Positions 36,905-46,500 of a DNA stretch of 64,000 nt are shown here, piece after piece. This DNA comes from Burkholderiaceae bacterium. Lineage in GTDB: Bacteria; Pseudomonadota; Gammaproteobacteria; Burkholderiales; Burkholderiaceae_C. Under the pieces are notes generated by a model. It saw only the letters and a list, made by a program, of their open reading frames with translations, did no database searches and was not told the DNA's origin. Numbering within the stretch: the first letter of the stretch is position 1; every line of letters starts with the position of its first letter. Location of the stretch: positions 2,232,001 through 2,296,000 of the forward strand of contig CP126124.1 of the NCBI GenBank assembly GCA_030123545.1. The letters run 5' to 3'. A program made the position numbers and the translations under genes.

Positions 36905-37273
36905 ATGAACACGACCCTCGAAGATGTCTGCGCGGTCATTGGCTTCACGGCTACGCAGACCCTGATCGACCACTATGGCGGCGATCGGCTCTACGTCCCG
37001 CTGCACGCTCGTGAAGATCACCCGCTGGCGCAGTTGATCGGTCTGCCTGCGATGCGGCGGCTGATCGAAAACTGGGGCGCGGAATCCCTATTCGTGCCGG
37101 CCGGCTGCTCATTCGAGCGCGATCGGCGCAACGCGGCGATTCGCGCCGAGCTACTCGCCGGTAGCAGCCCGGAAAGCGTCGCCGAGCGCCACGGGCTGAC
37201 ACCGCGACGCGTCCGGCAGTTGCGCGCGCGGCTGATCAGAAAAAAAGCCGCCGGCATCGCTGCCGGCGGCTGA
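36905..37273 (+). CDS. Mor-family transcription activator
   Basis: A 122-aa protein related to the Mu Mor/C activators of middle and late phage transcription. The N-terminal dimerisation part includes GFTATQTLIDHYGGDRLYVPLH and GLPAMRRLIENWGAESLFVPAG. The C-terminal helix-turn-helix reads RDRRNAAIRAELLAGSSPESVAERHGLTPRRVRQLRARL, which is typical of Mor. It may switch on the capsid/tape-measure unit from the promoter near 41274, which has a palindrome at its -10 box. The final codons form a GC-rich hairpin (ccgccggc ... gccggcgg, about 37249-37270) that can act as a terminator. Confidence 0.85.
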   Translation: MNTTLEDVCAVIGFTATQTLIDHYGGDRLYVPLHAREDHPLAQLIGLPAMRRLIENWGAESLFVPAGCSFERDRRNAAIRAELLAGSSPESVAERHGLTPRRVRQLRARLIRKKAAGIAAGG

Positions 37274-37389
37274 GGATCACGCAAAAAGAGAAACGAACCA
37301 CAGCGGGTCACGACACCCGCATCCACAAGCTTAACCGCGCGCCGGCATGCAGTCTATGGCGCGCGATTTCCGCACCGAGAGAAAACGCA

Positions 37390-39714
37390 ATGCATTGGAC
37401 CATATCTCGCGACCTGAGCGGTCGGTCGAAGCTCGAACACTCCGGCACCTGGGCTGACATCGTGGCGCTGGTCACCAGCCCCCGCGAGTACCCCGAGAAA
37501 ACAGCCTGCCCGCTGCTGAGTCTGTCCACCTACGGCGACGCGCGAACCGAGGCCGGCAGCCTGCGCCACGGGGCCAACGTGGTGCAGTGCTACGGCATCG
37601 AAGGCGATTACGACGCTGAGCAGGTGACCCCGAGCGAGGCCGCCGCCATGCTGTCCGCGGCTGGCATCAAGGCCGTGATCTACACCACTGCGCGCCACAC
37701 CCGCGATCGGCCGCGGTGGCGCATCCTGGCGCCGCTGTCGCAGCCGTGCGCGCCGGCCGGGCGTGCGCACTGGGTCGGCGTGCTGAACGCGGCGCTCGGC
37801 GGCATCCTGGCGCCGGAATCGTTCACGCTGTCGCAGTCGTTCTACATCGGCAAGGTGACCGGCGCGCCCTATGAGTGCCATGTTGTAGAGGGTCAGCCGA
37901 TCGATGCCGGGCCGCACCTGTTTTTCGATCCGGTATTCCCGGCGGGCCGGGCCGATCAGACCGGGCCAGCTGCGGCGGATGCCGACGATGCGGCGCTGCT
38001 CGCGATGGCGCCGAAGATGCCGGCGCCACCGTTGGAGGTGATCGCGTCGGCGCTCGCAGCCATCCCGAACGATGGCCCGCCGGACTGGCACAGCTACAGC
38101 GCGATCATCTGGGCCGTGGCCGATGGCACCGGCAGCAGCCCCGAGGGGCGCGCGCTAGCGCTGGCCTGGTCGCAGAAAAACCCGAGCCACAACCTGCGCG
38201 AATTCGATCATCGATGGGGCCACTACCGGGAAAACTCAAGCGCGAAAGGTGGCGGCATCACGGTAGCGACGCTGCTGCACAAAGCCAAGGCGTGCGGCTG
38301 GGTTGATCCGCGCACAGCATCCAGGCGGGAAATGGCCGACGTGCAGCTAGCGCGCATGCTCGCGGCGAATCTGGCTGAGCAGCACTTTTGCTACGAGCAC
38401 AACGGGGTCGGCTGGCGGAAATACTGCGGTGGCGCGTGGGCGCCCTGTCGGATGGGCGAGGAGCGCGAGGTCGCCAAAGCAGTCGGGACGTACATCCTAA
38501 CCACGCTCGCGAACGACAACAGCGACAGCGACAAGACCAAGCGGCTGCTCGCACTCGCCCATCGCGCCAGCACGGTCGCCGGCGTCAACGGCACGCTGAA
38601 CCTGGTGCAGTCGGATGAACGCGTGCGCATGGCGCCTGAATTGTTCGACGCCAACCCGCACCTGTTGAACTGCACCAATGGCGTGATCGACCTGCGCACC
38701 GGCGAACTGCTGCCGCACGATCCGGCGCAGCGCATGAGCAGGCAGTGCACGGTCGAGTATCGGCCCGAGGCGCCGACCACCTTGTGGTCGCAGTTCCTGC
38801 GCGATGTCAGTTGCGACGATGCCGCGTGGGTCGGGTTCCTGCAGCGCTGGTCCGGGTACATGCTCACGGGCCTGGTGCGCGAGGAGGTCCTACTGTTCGC
38901 AGTGGGCCGCGGCGCGAACGGTAAATCTGTGGTCGCGAACATCTTTCAGCGCATCATGGGCAACTATTGCGTGACCATGCCGACCGGGCTGCTCACGGTC
39001 TCGAATCGCGACGGCGAGGCCGCCACCCCTGCCCTTGCCACGCTGGCCGGCGCGCGGCTGGCACTCATGAATGAGACCGAGGCCGGCTCGAGATTCAGCG
39101 GGCAGGTAATCAAGACGCTTGCATCAACCGAGCGCATCACAGCACGCCAGTTGCACCGGGCGCCGTTCACGTTCTCGCCGTCACACAAGCCGTTCATCCG
39201 GGGCAACCACAAGCCGATCATCGCGGACTCGGACGATGGGGTTTGGCGCCGCATCCTGCTGTTGATGTTCAACCGCCAGTTTGCGCCCCACGAACGGGAC
39301 AAGCACATGGAAACGAAGTTGATGCGTGAAGCGCCGGGCATCCTTGCATGGATGGTGCGCGGTGCGGTCGAGTACTACCGGAGCGGCCTAATGGTGCCTG
39401 AGTGCGTGCTGTCGGCGTCGCGCGAGTACCGCCGGGACTCTGACCTGCTGGGCCATTGGCTTGATGAGGAATGCGAGGTCGGGCCACGGTTCGATTGTCG
39501 GCAGGTCGAAGCCTTCGCCAGCTATACCGCGTGGTGCAGGTCGCAGGAGGTCCGGCCACTGTCGAAACCTGCGTTTACTCGCGCACTCGCGGAACGCGGG
39601 TTTACGGCTGGGCGTTTGTTCACTCGCGGGGATCGCGCACACACCTACCGCGGCATTCGACTTATCTGCGATTTTTTGCAGGTTGCCAATGACGCAAGTG
39701 ACCTGTTCGCATGA
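37390..39714 (+). CDS. P4-type primase/superfamily-3 helicase
   Basis: Replication initiator of the element, 774 aa. The N-terminal half resembles primase/DUF domains of phage-plasmid replication proteins (YGDARTEAGSLRHGANVVQCYGIEGDYDAEQ, IKAVIYTTARHTRDRPRWRI). A PriCT-like part follows (WHSYSAIIWAVADGT). The C-terminal third is the P4-family helicase: D5 N domain (LLNCTNGVIDLRTGELLPHDP), Walker A FAVGRGANGKSVVANIF, Walker B ALMNETEAG, and PFTFSPSHKPFIRGNHKPII with the sensor Asn. A C-terminal winged-helix part ends it. The gene is followed directly by an iteron and inverted-repeat region, the probable origin. This argues for autonomous replication after excision. Confidence 0.93.
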   Translation: MHWTISRDLSGRSKLEHSGTWADIVALVTSPREYPEKTACPLLSLSTYGDARTEAGSLRHGANVVQCYGIEGDYDAEQVTPSEAAAMLSAAGIKAVIYTTARHTRDRPRWRILAPLSQPCAPAGRAHWVGVLNAALGGILAPESFTLSQSFYIGKVTGAPYECHVVEGQPIDAGPHLFFDPVFPAGRADQTGPAAADADDAALLAMAPKMPAPPLEVIASALAAIPNDGPPDWHSYSAIIWAVADGTGSSPEGRALALAWSQKNPSHNLREFDHRWGHYRENSSAKGGGITVATLLHKAKACGWVDPRTASRREMADVQLARMLAANLAEQHFCYEHNGVGWRKYCGGAWAPCRMGEEREVAKAVGTYILTTLANDNSDSDKTKRLLALAHRASTVAGVNGTLNLVQSDERVRMAPELFDANPHLLNCTNGVIDLRTGELLPHDPAQRMSRQCTVEYRPEAPTTLWSQFLRDVSCDDAAWVGFLQRWSGYMLTGLVREEVLLFAVGRGANGKSVVANIFQRIMGNYCVTMPTGLLTVSNRDGEAATPALATLAGARLALMNETEAGSRFSGQVIKTLASTERITARQLHRAPFTFSPSHKPFIRGNHKPIIADSDDGVWRRILLLMFNRQFAPHERDKHMETKLMREAPGILAWMVRGAVEYYRSGLMVPECVLSASREYRRDSDLLGHWLDEECEVGPRFDCRQVEAFASYTAWCRSQEVRPLSKPAFTRALAERGFTAGRLFTRGDRAHTYRGIRLICDFLQVANDASDLFA

Positions 39715-39919
39715 GTCTGAAATTTTTTGCAGATTCGCGCCGTCGTTCCACGGGGCTGCGGGGCCGATGCGCCCCGGTGCGCCCCGGAGATTGACCTGTT
39801 TTCAGGTTTCCCTTACGAAGATCATTTGAAGGAAAAAAAGGGTGAAACGATCAATCTCCGGGGCGCACCGGGGCGCATGTTGAATCCGTAATTTTTCGCA
39901 GACTCGTAATTTTTCGCAC
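39671..39919 (+). other. Putative replication origin: iterons and 28-bp inverted repeat
   Basis: The motif attttt(t/c)gca(g/c) occurs four times in the same orientation, at 39671, 39722, 39891 and 39909; the first is within the primase 3' end and the last two are 18 bp apart. Between them lies a perfect 28-bp inverted repeat (39767-39794 and 39851-39878) around a 56-bp AT-richer centre. The position right after the initiator gene, with repeated motifs and a large dyad, fits a P4-like origin. A packaging site or a large terminator is an alternative. Confidence 0.55.
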
Positions 39920-39935
39920 GAAAGGAAACCGACCT

Positions 39936-40157
39936 ATGAACCCTGACATACCGTTGCCGTGGCGCGCGTCCTTCGCCGCTTACACCGCCCCCGTGGTGCC
40001 CTACCCCATCGACCGCGCACGATGCCGGCAGTTCGGCATCGTGTCGCCGGTCCCCTTGTCGCTGTTCCGCGACCTGCCCGAGCCCGTCCGCGCGCACCTC
40101 ATGCGCCGCATGCGCCGAGCCACCCGTTCCCCTTCCCGCAACCACTGGAGCCACTGA
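39936..40157 (+). CDS. Small basic protein of the element
   Basis: A 73-aa protein with AAAGGAAAC ahead of its ATG. It starts MNPDIPLPWRASFAAYTAPVVPYPIDRARCRQFGI and ends in a very basic tail (HLMRRMRRATRSPSRNHW). No domain is recognised. It is probably cotranscribed with the next gene, whose start lies four bases after the stop. The basic tail would suit binding to nucleic acid. It lies next to the putative origin, so a replication role is possible. Confidence 0.6.
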   Translation: MNPDIPLPWRASFAAYTAPVVPYPIDRARCRQFGIVSPVPLSLFRDLPEPVRAHLMRRMRRATRSPSRNHWSH

Positions 40158-40160
40158 GCT

Positions 40161-40541
40161 ATGAGTACCCCTCAAGAAATCTTTATCGAAATCGACAACC
40201 TGGCCCGCGCGCTGCCTGCCGAGGCCGTGCCCTTCGCCGCCGCGCTGATCGGCGTTGATGACGGACTGCACCCTGTCGCGCAGGCATTCGTCCGCCATTG
40301 CCTGGTGGGCCGCTGCCCGGCAGACGCGCCCCCGTCGATCGAAGCGCGCCACGATGCCATCGCTAGCCTGCACGTGTTGATGGGCATTGAGGGCGATGCG
40401 GCAGAGGCACAGCGTCAGGCGTGTTACCGCACCCTGGCACCGTACGCCACCGCCGCGCGCGAGGCGTCAGAGTTCCGCGACGCGGTGCACGCCACGCTGC
40501 GGGTCGGCGCGTCGCAGTACCGGCCGCCGTCTATGCACTGA
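40161..40541 (+). CDS. Hypothetical protein of the element
   Basis: A 126-aa, mildly acidic, largely helical protein: IFIEIDNLARALPAEAVPFAAALIG, then SIEARHDAIASLHVLMGIEGDAAEAQRQACYRTLAPYATAA. I see no known motif or membrane segment. It follows the 73-aa gene closely and is convergent with the minus-strand secreted protein gene 13 bp downstream. Its codon use resembles that of the neighbouring element genes. The gene itself is likely real; its function is unknown. Confidence 0.65.
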   Translation: MSTPQEIFIEIDNLARALPAEAVPFAAALIGVDDGLHPVAQAFVRHCLVGRCPADAPPSIEARHDAIASLHVLMGIEGDAAEAQRQACYRTLAPYATAAREASEFRDAVHATLRVGASQYRPPSMH

Positions 40542-40554
40542 CCGAGCCGCGACG

Positions 40555-41058
40555 CTACCACCCGCGGCGCTTCGCGTGAATCTTGGTCCAATCGTCATCG
40601 AGCTGGCCGTTGTATATCTCACATGCGGCATCTTCGGTGACGTATCCACCATAGCCGTTCGTGGCATGTATCCTGATTGAGAGCACGCGATTGTCCCTTG
40701 ACGGGCTATCGTAGTAGGCGCCGCGCGGATCACGAAGGCGCGGCCGGTACCACTCCATACACTGATCGGCGTCTGCAACCAGTTGGGATTTAGCGACCGG
40801 TTGCGGTACTGGTGCCGGCAATGGGTTCGCCGCGGGCACGCTTGGCTCTGCAACAGGTGTCGGCTTCACCTTGTCGGGCTTGGGCGGCGTGGGTGCCAGT
40901 GTTGCAGCCCCCGCCGCTGGCGTCGGCACCGCTAAAGGCTGTGCATCCGCACTGCACGGCTGCTGACTGAACGTGTTGCCGCACCTGTACATGGTCTGAG
41001 CATGGCAAGCGCTGGCTAGTGCGAGCATGGCGCCGAGCGCGACGCGCGATGTTTTCAT
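40555..41058 (-). CDS. Secreted DUF4124-like protein carried by the element
   Basis: A 167-aa exported protein on the minus strand. It has a signal peptide (MKTSRVALGAMLALASACHA), then a short Cys-paired motif MYRCGNTFSQQPCSADA that is typical of DUF4124 proteins. A Pro/Ala/Lys-rich linker (about 38-85) follows, and then a C-terminal domain with AKSQLVADADQCMEWYRPRLRDPRGAYY and SIRIHATNGYGGYVTEDAACEIYNGQ. GGAGGC lies before ATG 41058. It has no evident role in replication or packaging, so it looks like host-benefit cargo or a surface-modifying function. It may be expressed in the integrated state, as it opposes the late genes. Confidence 0.7.
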   Translation of the reverse strand: MKTSRVALGAMLALASACHAQTMYRCGNTFSQQPCSADAQPLAVPTPAAGAATLAPTPPKPDKVKPTPVAEPSVPAANPLPAPVPQPVAKSQLVADADQCMEWYRPRLRDPRGAYYDSPSRDNRVLSIRIHATNGYGGYVTEDAACEIYNGQLDDDWTKIHAKRRGW

Positions 41059-41273
41059 GTTGCCTCCCTGTTGTTGACAGCATGATAGCCAAGGCGCCGA
41101 GCCTACTGCCCCATGTGCGCGAGCGCTGCCCAGTGTTGGCGCGTCGCCCCGTGGTGCGCTGGCCCGCACGTGCGAATTTCGACCGATCGGCGATCGAACG
41201 GGGACCCTGCAAGCATCCCAAAGCGCGAGGGGGCAAAGAGGCCCGACCGACACGCAACTTCAAACTTCGAAAC

Positions 41274-41304
41274 TTGATACGCGTACTTGGTATTGAGTAA
41301 TACC
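41274..41304 (+). promoter_or_regulatory. Candidate promoter with operator for the capsid operon
   Basis: TTGATA (41274-41279), an 18-bp spacer and TAATAC (41298-41303) form a good sigma-70-like promoter. A palindrome ggtatt-gagt-aatacc (41289-41304) covers the -10 box and is a candidate binding site for the Mor-like activator or a repressor. It lies in the 340-bp gap 41059-41398. The rest of that gap holds only the leader sequence and the start region of the minus-strand gene. Confidence 0.45.
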
Positions 41305-41398
41305 GACAACACTAGGTAAGCATATCAATTTGCCCGGCAACCGCGGCGCGGAAATTCGCCGTGTGGCTGCCGAAGGCCCCCAAAGGCACCATCGCGGT

Positions 41399-41623
41399 AT
41401 GGAGTCTTTGCAATCGCCACAAACCCGCCCCGGACTGCTTCGCGCCGCCGCGGCTGCGCGCCTGGCCGGCATAGGACGCGAGGCATTCGTTAACGGCTGC
41501 CGCTCGGGCAGCATCCCCGTCGAATTGATCGAGATCGGACCGCGGCGCCTGCGCTATGTCCGCGTCCCCGAACTCGCCAACTGGCTGCGCGGCAAGGCTG
41601 CCGACCTCAACCTGTTCGTCTGA
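41399..41623 (+). CDS. Small helix-turn-helix protein at the head of the capsid operon
   Basis: A 74-aa protein with an excisionase-like winged helix: LLRAAAAARLAGIGREAFVNGCRSGSIPVELIEIGPRRLRYVRVPELANWLRGK. The pattern of an Ala-rich helix, a turn, a recognition helix, a wing and a W/L pair matches short MerR/AlpA-like domains. The ATG at 41399 is preferred over a TTG further upstream (41330) because AAAGG precedes it. It is 32 bp before the capsid gene and might autoregulate the late operon or act as the excision factor. Either AlpA-like protein in the element could fill that job. Confidence 0.65.
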   Translation: MESLQSPQTRPGLLRAAAAARLAGIGREAFVNGCRSGSIPVELIEIGPRRLRYVRVPELANWLRGKAADLNLFV

Positions 41624-41655
41624 TAACCCGCCTTTCAACCCTGGAGCAAACCACC

Positions 41656-42657
41656 ATGGCCCAAACCCCTGCGCAACTGCTGTTCGCCACGTATTTCGAA
41701 GGCGAGCAGCTCACGCTTGCCATCAACAGCCAGCCCTATACCCCGCAGATCGTCGGGAAACTCAAGTTGTTCGAGGAATCCGGTATCAGCACGACCAAGG
41801 CCATGATCGAACTGAACAACAACCGGCTCGACCTGATCCCGTCGCGCCCTCGCGGCTCGCCCGGCGCGATCTACAACAAGGCCCAGCGATCGCTTGTGGA
41901 AGTGCCGACCGCGCACCTGATTACGCGCGACACGATCCTTGCCGATACCATCCAAGACATGCGTGCGTTCGGGACCACCGAACTGCAAGACATCGAAACG
42001 CATCGCAACACGCGCCTTGCAGGCATGCGTGCGAATCTCGATGCGACGCTCGAATACATCAACGTCGGCGCGATCAAGGGCAAGGTGCTGAGCGCCGACG
42101 GCGACGTGATCCTTGACGTGAACGCGGCGTTCAACCAAAGCCAGCCGACGCAAAACCTGGCCCTCGACACCTCGACCACGGTGGTTGCGAACCAAATTAT
42201 TGCCGCGGTCCGCAAGTCCGAAGACGGCAGCCAGGCGCCCGGTGTCGCCACCGGCTACGCAGCGCTCGCCGCCCCGGACGTTATGGACAAGCTGCGCGCG
42301 CATCCGAGCGTGGCGCAATCGTTCCTGAATTGGTCGGGCGCGCAAACGATGCTTGCCGACATTCGCCCCGGCGTACTCACGATCGGCGGGGTCACGTTCT
42401 ACGAATACCGCAGCCCCGCCGGCGGCCCGGTCTATGTCGAGGATGGCACCGCGTACCTGTTGCCAATGGGCATCCCTGGGCTGTACGTCAGTCGATTCGC
42501 CCCTGCGGACTACCTGGAGGCCGCCAACACGGTCGGCTTGCCGATGTACGCCAAGGCTGTACTGGATGACTTCGGGCGCTCCATCAACATGGAGGCGCAA
42601 TCGAACCCGATCAGCCTGGTGACTCGCCCGGCTGCCATCGTGAAGCTGACCGCGTAA
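41656..42657 (+). CDS. Major capsid protein, phage lambda gpE family
   Basis: Shell-forming protein with the HK97 fold, 333 aa, close to lambda E in length. Typical features are FFATYFEGEQLT-like N-terminal text (LLFATYFEGEQLTLAINSQ), the E-loop and spine helix region (TIQDMRAFGTTELQDIETHRNTRLAGMRANLDATLEY), DFVMDKLRAHPSV-like (PDVMDKLRAHPSVAQSFLN) and the C-terminal SNPISLVTRPAAIVKLTA. No portal, scaffold, protease or decoration gene is nearby. If functional it would form a capsid used with a helper's portal and packaging machinery, or alter the helper's capsid size. Upstream spacing and a leader with gagcaaacc support ATG 41656. Confidence 0.88.
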   Translation: MAQTPAQLLFATYFEGEQLTLAINSQPYTPQIVGKLKLFEESGISTTKAMIELNNNRLDLIPSRPRGSPGAIYNKAQRSLVEVPTAHLITRDTILADTIQDMRAFGTTELQDIETHRNTRLAGMRANLDATLEYINVGAIKGKVLSADGDVILDVNAAFNQSQPTQNLALDTSTTVVANQIIAAVRKSEDGSQAPGVATGYAALAAPDVMDKLRAHPSVAQSFLNWSGAQTMLADIRPGVLTIGGVTFYEYRSPAGGPVYVEDGTAYLLPMGIPGLYVSRFAPADYLEAANTVGLPMYAKAVLDDFGRSINMEAQSNPISLVTRPAAIVKLTA

Positions 42658-42694
42658 CTGATCCGGGCGGGCTGACCCCCGCCCGCACCGCCCC

Positions 42695-43066
42695 ATGATC
42701 GACACCGAAAAGCTGGCCCGCCTGCGGCACGCGCACGATGGTCTGCATGCGCAATACATGCAGACCGCGCAGCGCGCGCAGCAAGCCGCAGCCGAGATAG
42801 GGCCACTGCTGCATGCGGTCGCTGCCGACCCCTCCAAGCCGCGCACCGCCGCGCTGCTGGCCCTACCCATTCCCGACCTGGCGGAAACACCGCGCGACGA
42901 ACTGCAGGCGGCCGGCTTCGAGCTGCGCACAGTGCGCAAGCTGCACGAAGCGCACACGCGCGCCCAAACCCTGCGCAGTGAAGCCGAGGCGCTGGCCGCC
43001 GAGCTGCAGCAGTCCCGCGCACTGTTGACCCGCTTGAACAACTACGCGAAAAGGTTTGACGAATGA
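42695..43066 (+). CDS. Helical protein between capsid and tape measure genes
   Basis: A 123-aa protein rich in Ala, Gln and Leu with long predicted helices: LARLRHAHDGLHAQYMQTAQRAQQAAAEIGPLLHAV and LRTVRKLHEAHTRAQTLRSEAEALAAELQQSRALLTRL. The second is a likely coiled coil. No family is recognised. Its stop overlaps the next start (ATGA at 43063), and it is 37 bp after the capsid gene. By position it could be a scaffold, a decoration protein or a tail assembly chaperone; the sequence does not decide. Confidence 0.65.
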   Translation: MIDTEKLARLRHAHDGLHAQYMQTAQRAQQAAAEIGPLLHAVAADPSKPRTAALLALPIPDLAETPRDELQAAGFELRTVRKLHEAHTRAQTLRSEAEALAAELQQSRALLTRLNNYAKRFDE

Positions 43067-43527
43067 AAAAGCAAGGGCAGCCCATCGGCGATCAGGTTGC
43101 ATCGCTGCGCCAGCAGATCGCAGGCTTGCAGACCGCGCGCCGCGCCGTACTGGATCAAAAGCGCTCGCGCGAACAGGTCACGGCCCTGTTCGATCAACTG
43201 ATTGACGCGCGGCACGCGGAAGCCATTGCCGCCGCGACGCGCGAACTACTCAAGGCCGCCGCCGGGCAGCCCGTGGTGCTTGACCCCATCCTTGCCATTG
43301 CGCAAGGGTCGGATGCGGCAAAGGCCGCGATGCGAGCGCACCTTGACGCGGTGGTGCCCGAGGGTATGACCCCCGCCGCGCGCGCCGCTCGCATCGTTGA
43401 AATTGACGCTGCCCTGAACGACCTGGAAACCAAGGAAGAAGCGTTGATCTGCGAAAGCGAGTTGACCGCCTCTCCGATCATGCGCCGATCCGACGCGCGG
43501 CCCGAGATCATCCTCGCCGAACAATGA
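43063..43527 (+). CDS. Helical protein before the tape measure gene
   Basis: A 154-aa protein, coupled to the previous gene by a four-base overlap. It begins with a heptad-rich helix (IGDQVASLRQQIAGLQTARRAVLDQKRSREQVTALFDQLIDARHAEAIAAA), has a central part with a DGVVPEGM-like turn, and ends with ARIVEIDAALNDLETKEEALICESELTASPIMRRSDARP. I recognise no domain. In tailed phages the genes directly before the tape measure gene encode chaperones that coat it. That is a positional guess only. Confidence 0.65.
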   Translation: MKKQGQPIGDQVASLRQQIAGLQTARRAVLDQKRSREQVTALFDQLIDARHAEAIAAATRELLKAAAGQPVVLDPILAIAQGSDAAKAAMRAHLDAVVPEGMTPAARAARIVEIDAALNDLETKEEALICESELTASPIMRRSDARPEIILAEQ

Positions 43528-43571
43528 AGCGGGCGCCGAGCGCCCCCGACCATTCCTGAAAGGCTGCCCCC

Positions 43572-46500
43572 ATGGCAACGAACAAGGACGTTGTCCTCAA
43601 TGTAGGCGTCCAAACCACCGGGGCCGATAGCCTGCAGGCGCTGGCGGCCGATGTTCAAGGCGTCAGCGACGCGGCCAAAAGCGGCGCACCAGCGTTCGGC
43701 CAACTGGGCGCCGAACTCGACGCGCTGCAATCCAAGACCACCGAGCTACGCACCGCCGAGGCCGCCGCGCGCGCCGAGGTGGCGCAGCAGAAACGCGCGC
43801 TCGACGATCAGCGCGAGGCCCTGGCGCGGCTTCGCGTGGAAACCGACAGCGCCGGCAAAGCTGAGTCGGACTATCAAACCAAGGTCAAGGCGCTGCAGGT
43901 TGCCATTCTCGACAGCCGGGCCGCGCTGCGCGAGAAGCAGGCCGCACTCCAATCCGCTGCGAACAGCGCGAAGGCGAGCGCCGCCGCCGAAAGCGCCTTG
44001 ACGGAAAAAATCCAACTGTCGCAAGCGGCGCTCGCGCGCCAAGCGCAGCAGTCGGGCGCGACCGCCGCCGCGTCGGCGCAACTGGCCGGCACCGTCAAGG
44101 GCCTGGGCGATCAACTGCGCGCCGTGCAGGCCGTCGCCGGCGCGGCCGTGGGCGGCACGCTGCTTGGCGGTCTCATTGGCGAGCTATCGCAGACCGCGGA
44201 CGCGTTCGCGAACCTACAGGGCCGTATCAAGCTGGTCGTTGGCGATGGCCCGCTGCTGCAATCGACGTTCGCGAACGTGGCCGATATTGCCCTTGCCACC
44301 AATGCGAACCTTGAGGCGACGGGCACACTGTTTTACCGCGTGGCGCAGGCTGCGAAGTCTGCCGGTCTAAGCACTCAAGACGCGACGGCGCAGGCCCTGG
44401 CACTCACGCGGACCGTGAATCAGGCCATGGCGATCAGCGGCGCCAGCGCCGACGAAGCGCATCGGGCCGTGGTGCAGCTCACGCAAGGGCTTGCAACCGG
44501 CACGCTGCGGGCGCAGGATTTTCACAGCGTGGCCGAACAGGCGCCGGGCGTCTTGAACGCGATGGCGGCCGGGCTGGGCAAGACCTCGGGCGAGTTGAAA
44601 AAGATGGCCGATGCGGGCGAACTGACTACGCAGGTAGTCACGTCCGCCCTGCTGAGCCAGTCCGCCGCAGTCGAGGAACAATTCAGCAAGCTGCCTGCGA
44701 CCGTGGGCCGTGCCGTCGCGAATCTGCGCACGTCTTGGGCCCTCTACATCGGCGAGGCGAGCAAGGCATCGGGTGTCAGCACCACCGCGGCCGCGGCGAT
44801 CAACACGCTGGCGCAAAACCTCGGCACGCTCGGTGACGTGCTGTATAGCGTCGGCAAGGCGGCCGTCGCGTACAAGGCTGTCAAGCTGGCCCAGGAATTC
44901 GCAAGCATCGCCACCGCTGCCAAGGCGGCCACCGCCGAGGTGGCTGCACTGAACGCTGCGCAGGCCGGCGCCGCTGCATCCACCGCTGGCGCCGCTGCCA
45001 ACATGGGCAAGTTCGCGGCGTTGCTGGGTGGCCTCAAGGTCTTCGCGCTGGTCGGCGTACTCACGAACCTAAAAGAGATCGGAACCGCCATCGGCGAAGG
45101 CGTCGCGCGCTGGGCTGGCTACGGCAAGGCCATCGATGAACTGGCCGCGTCCGATAAACGCGCCGCCGAGGCCGCGCGCGAGGCCGCGCAGGCGCACGCT
45201 GCCCAAGCGCAAGCCGCGCAGCTAGCGGCAGACAAGGCCCTTGGTCTGAGCGACGCGGCGCGCAAGCTGGTCGGCGACTTCAACACAGTCATCAAGGATG
45301 GAGGCGAGGTAACCACCGCACTCGACGGCATCCAAAAGGCAATGAAGCTGTCGGACCTGTCCGGCATCGCCAACGCTGGTGCCGCACTCGACGCGCTGCG
45401 CCAGCGCGGACAGATCACCGCGGCGCAGGTCGGCGACGCCTGGGCCGGCGCACTCAAGGGCGTTGACCTGGGCCTGTTCGCCGCGCAGGCGCAAGCCGCG
45501 TTCGATGGCAGCGAGCAAGGGGCGCGCCGGCTCGCGGCCGCCCTTGACGCTGTGGGCATTGAGTCGCTCCGCCGCGTCGGGACCAGCGTGCAGGAACTGC
45601 AGACCGGATTCTCGACGGCCAGCGCCAGCGCGATCAATGACGTTGACGCACTGGCCGCGACCCTGACCGACATGGGCGTCAAGGGCAGCGACGCGAGCCG
45701 GGCAGTCGGCGCCGCACTCGACGGCGCGCTGAGCAAAGCCAACACCGAGCGCGCTGTTCAGGCCGTGATCGATCGATTCCAGCAGCTCGGCGCGCAGGGG
45801 CTCATATCCGGCGATCAACTGGCGCAGGGGCTGCAAAAGGCGAAGGACAAACTCGACCAGATACAGCCGGGGGTCAACTCGCTGTCCGAGGCGCTGCATA
45901 CGTTCGGCTTGAAGTCGCAGGCGGAATTGCAGCAGACCGCCGACACGTTCCGGGCCGCATGGGACCGGATCAGGAATTCAACGACAACACCGCTTGCCGA
46001 TATGGCCCGCGCATTCGAGCAGTACAAGGCCGCGGCGATCGCGGCGAACAACGGCATCATCCCGAGCGGGCTTGCCGTCGAAGAAGAGATTTTGCGAATG
46101 AAGCTCGCAGCGCAAGACGCTGGCGCTTCGATGGGCGACGCGTTCACCGCTGCCGGGCGCGGGGTTGACGCACTGGCGGGCCGCGTCACTGTTGCGACCG
46201 GCGCCCTGGAACGCTTCAAGGGCACGTTCACCAGCACCACGGCGAACGGCGACCTTGGACAGCTGCGCGAAAAGTCGGACAAGCACGCGCTGAGCGCGGA
46301 TGACCTGGCGAGCGCGCAGGCGGCATTGAAGCAGGCACGCGACAACAAGGCGCTGATTGATGCGATGGCAAAGAACAGCCCCGGCGCTGTCAGTTCCGCC
46401 GCTATCACAACGTCGCAGGCCGACGCGACCGACGCACAGCGCCTGCTCGCAATCGTTCAGGGCATGGTGCAGGTAGCCGACAAGTCCAAGGGTGGGGCTG

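Noticed and set aside
39767..39878. CRISPR-like repeat pair or insertion-sequence ends
   Set aside because: The 28-bp repeats are inverted, occur only once each and enclose 56 bp without a gene, which fits neither a CRISPR array nor an insertion sequence.
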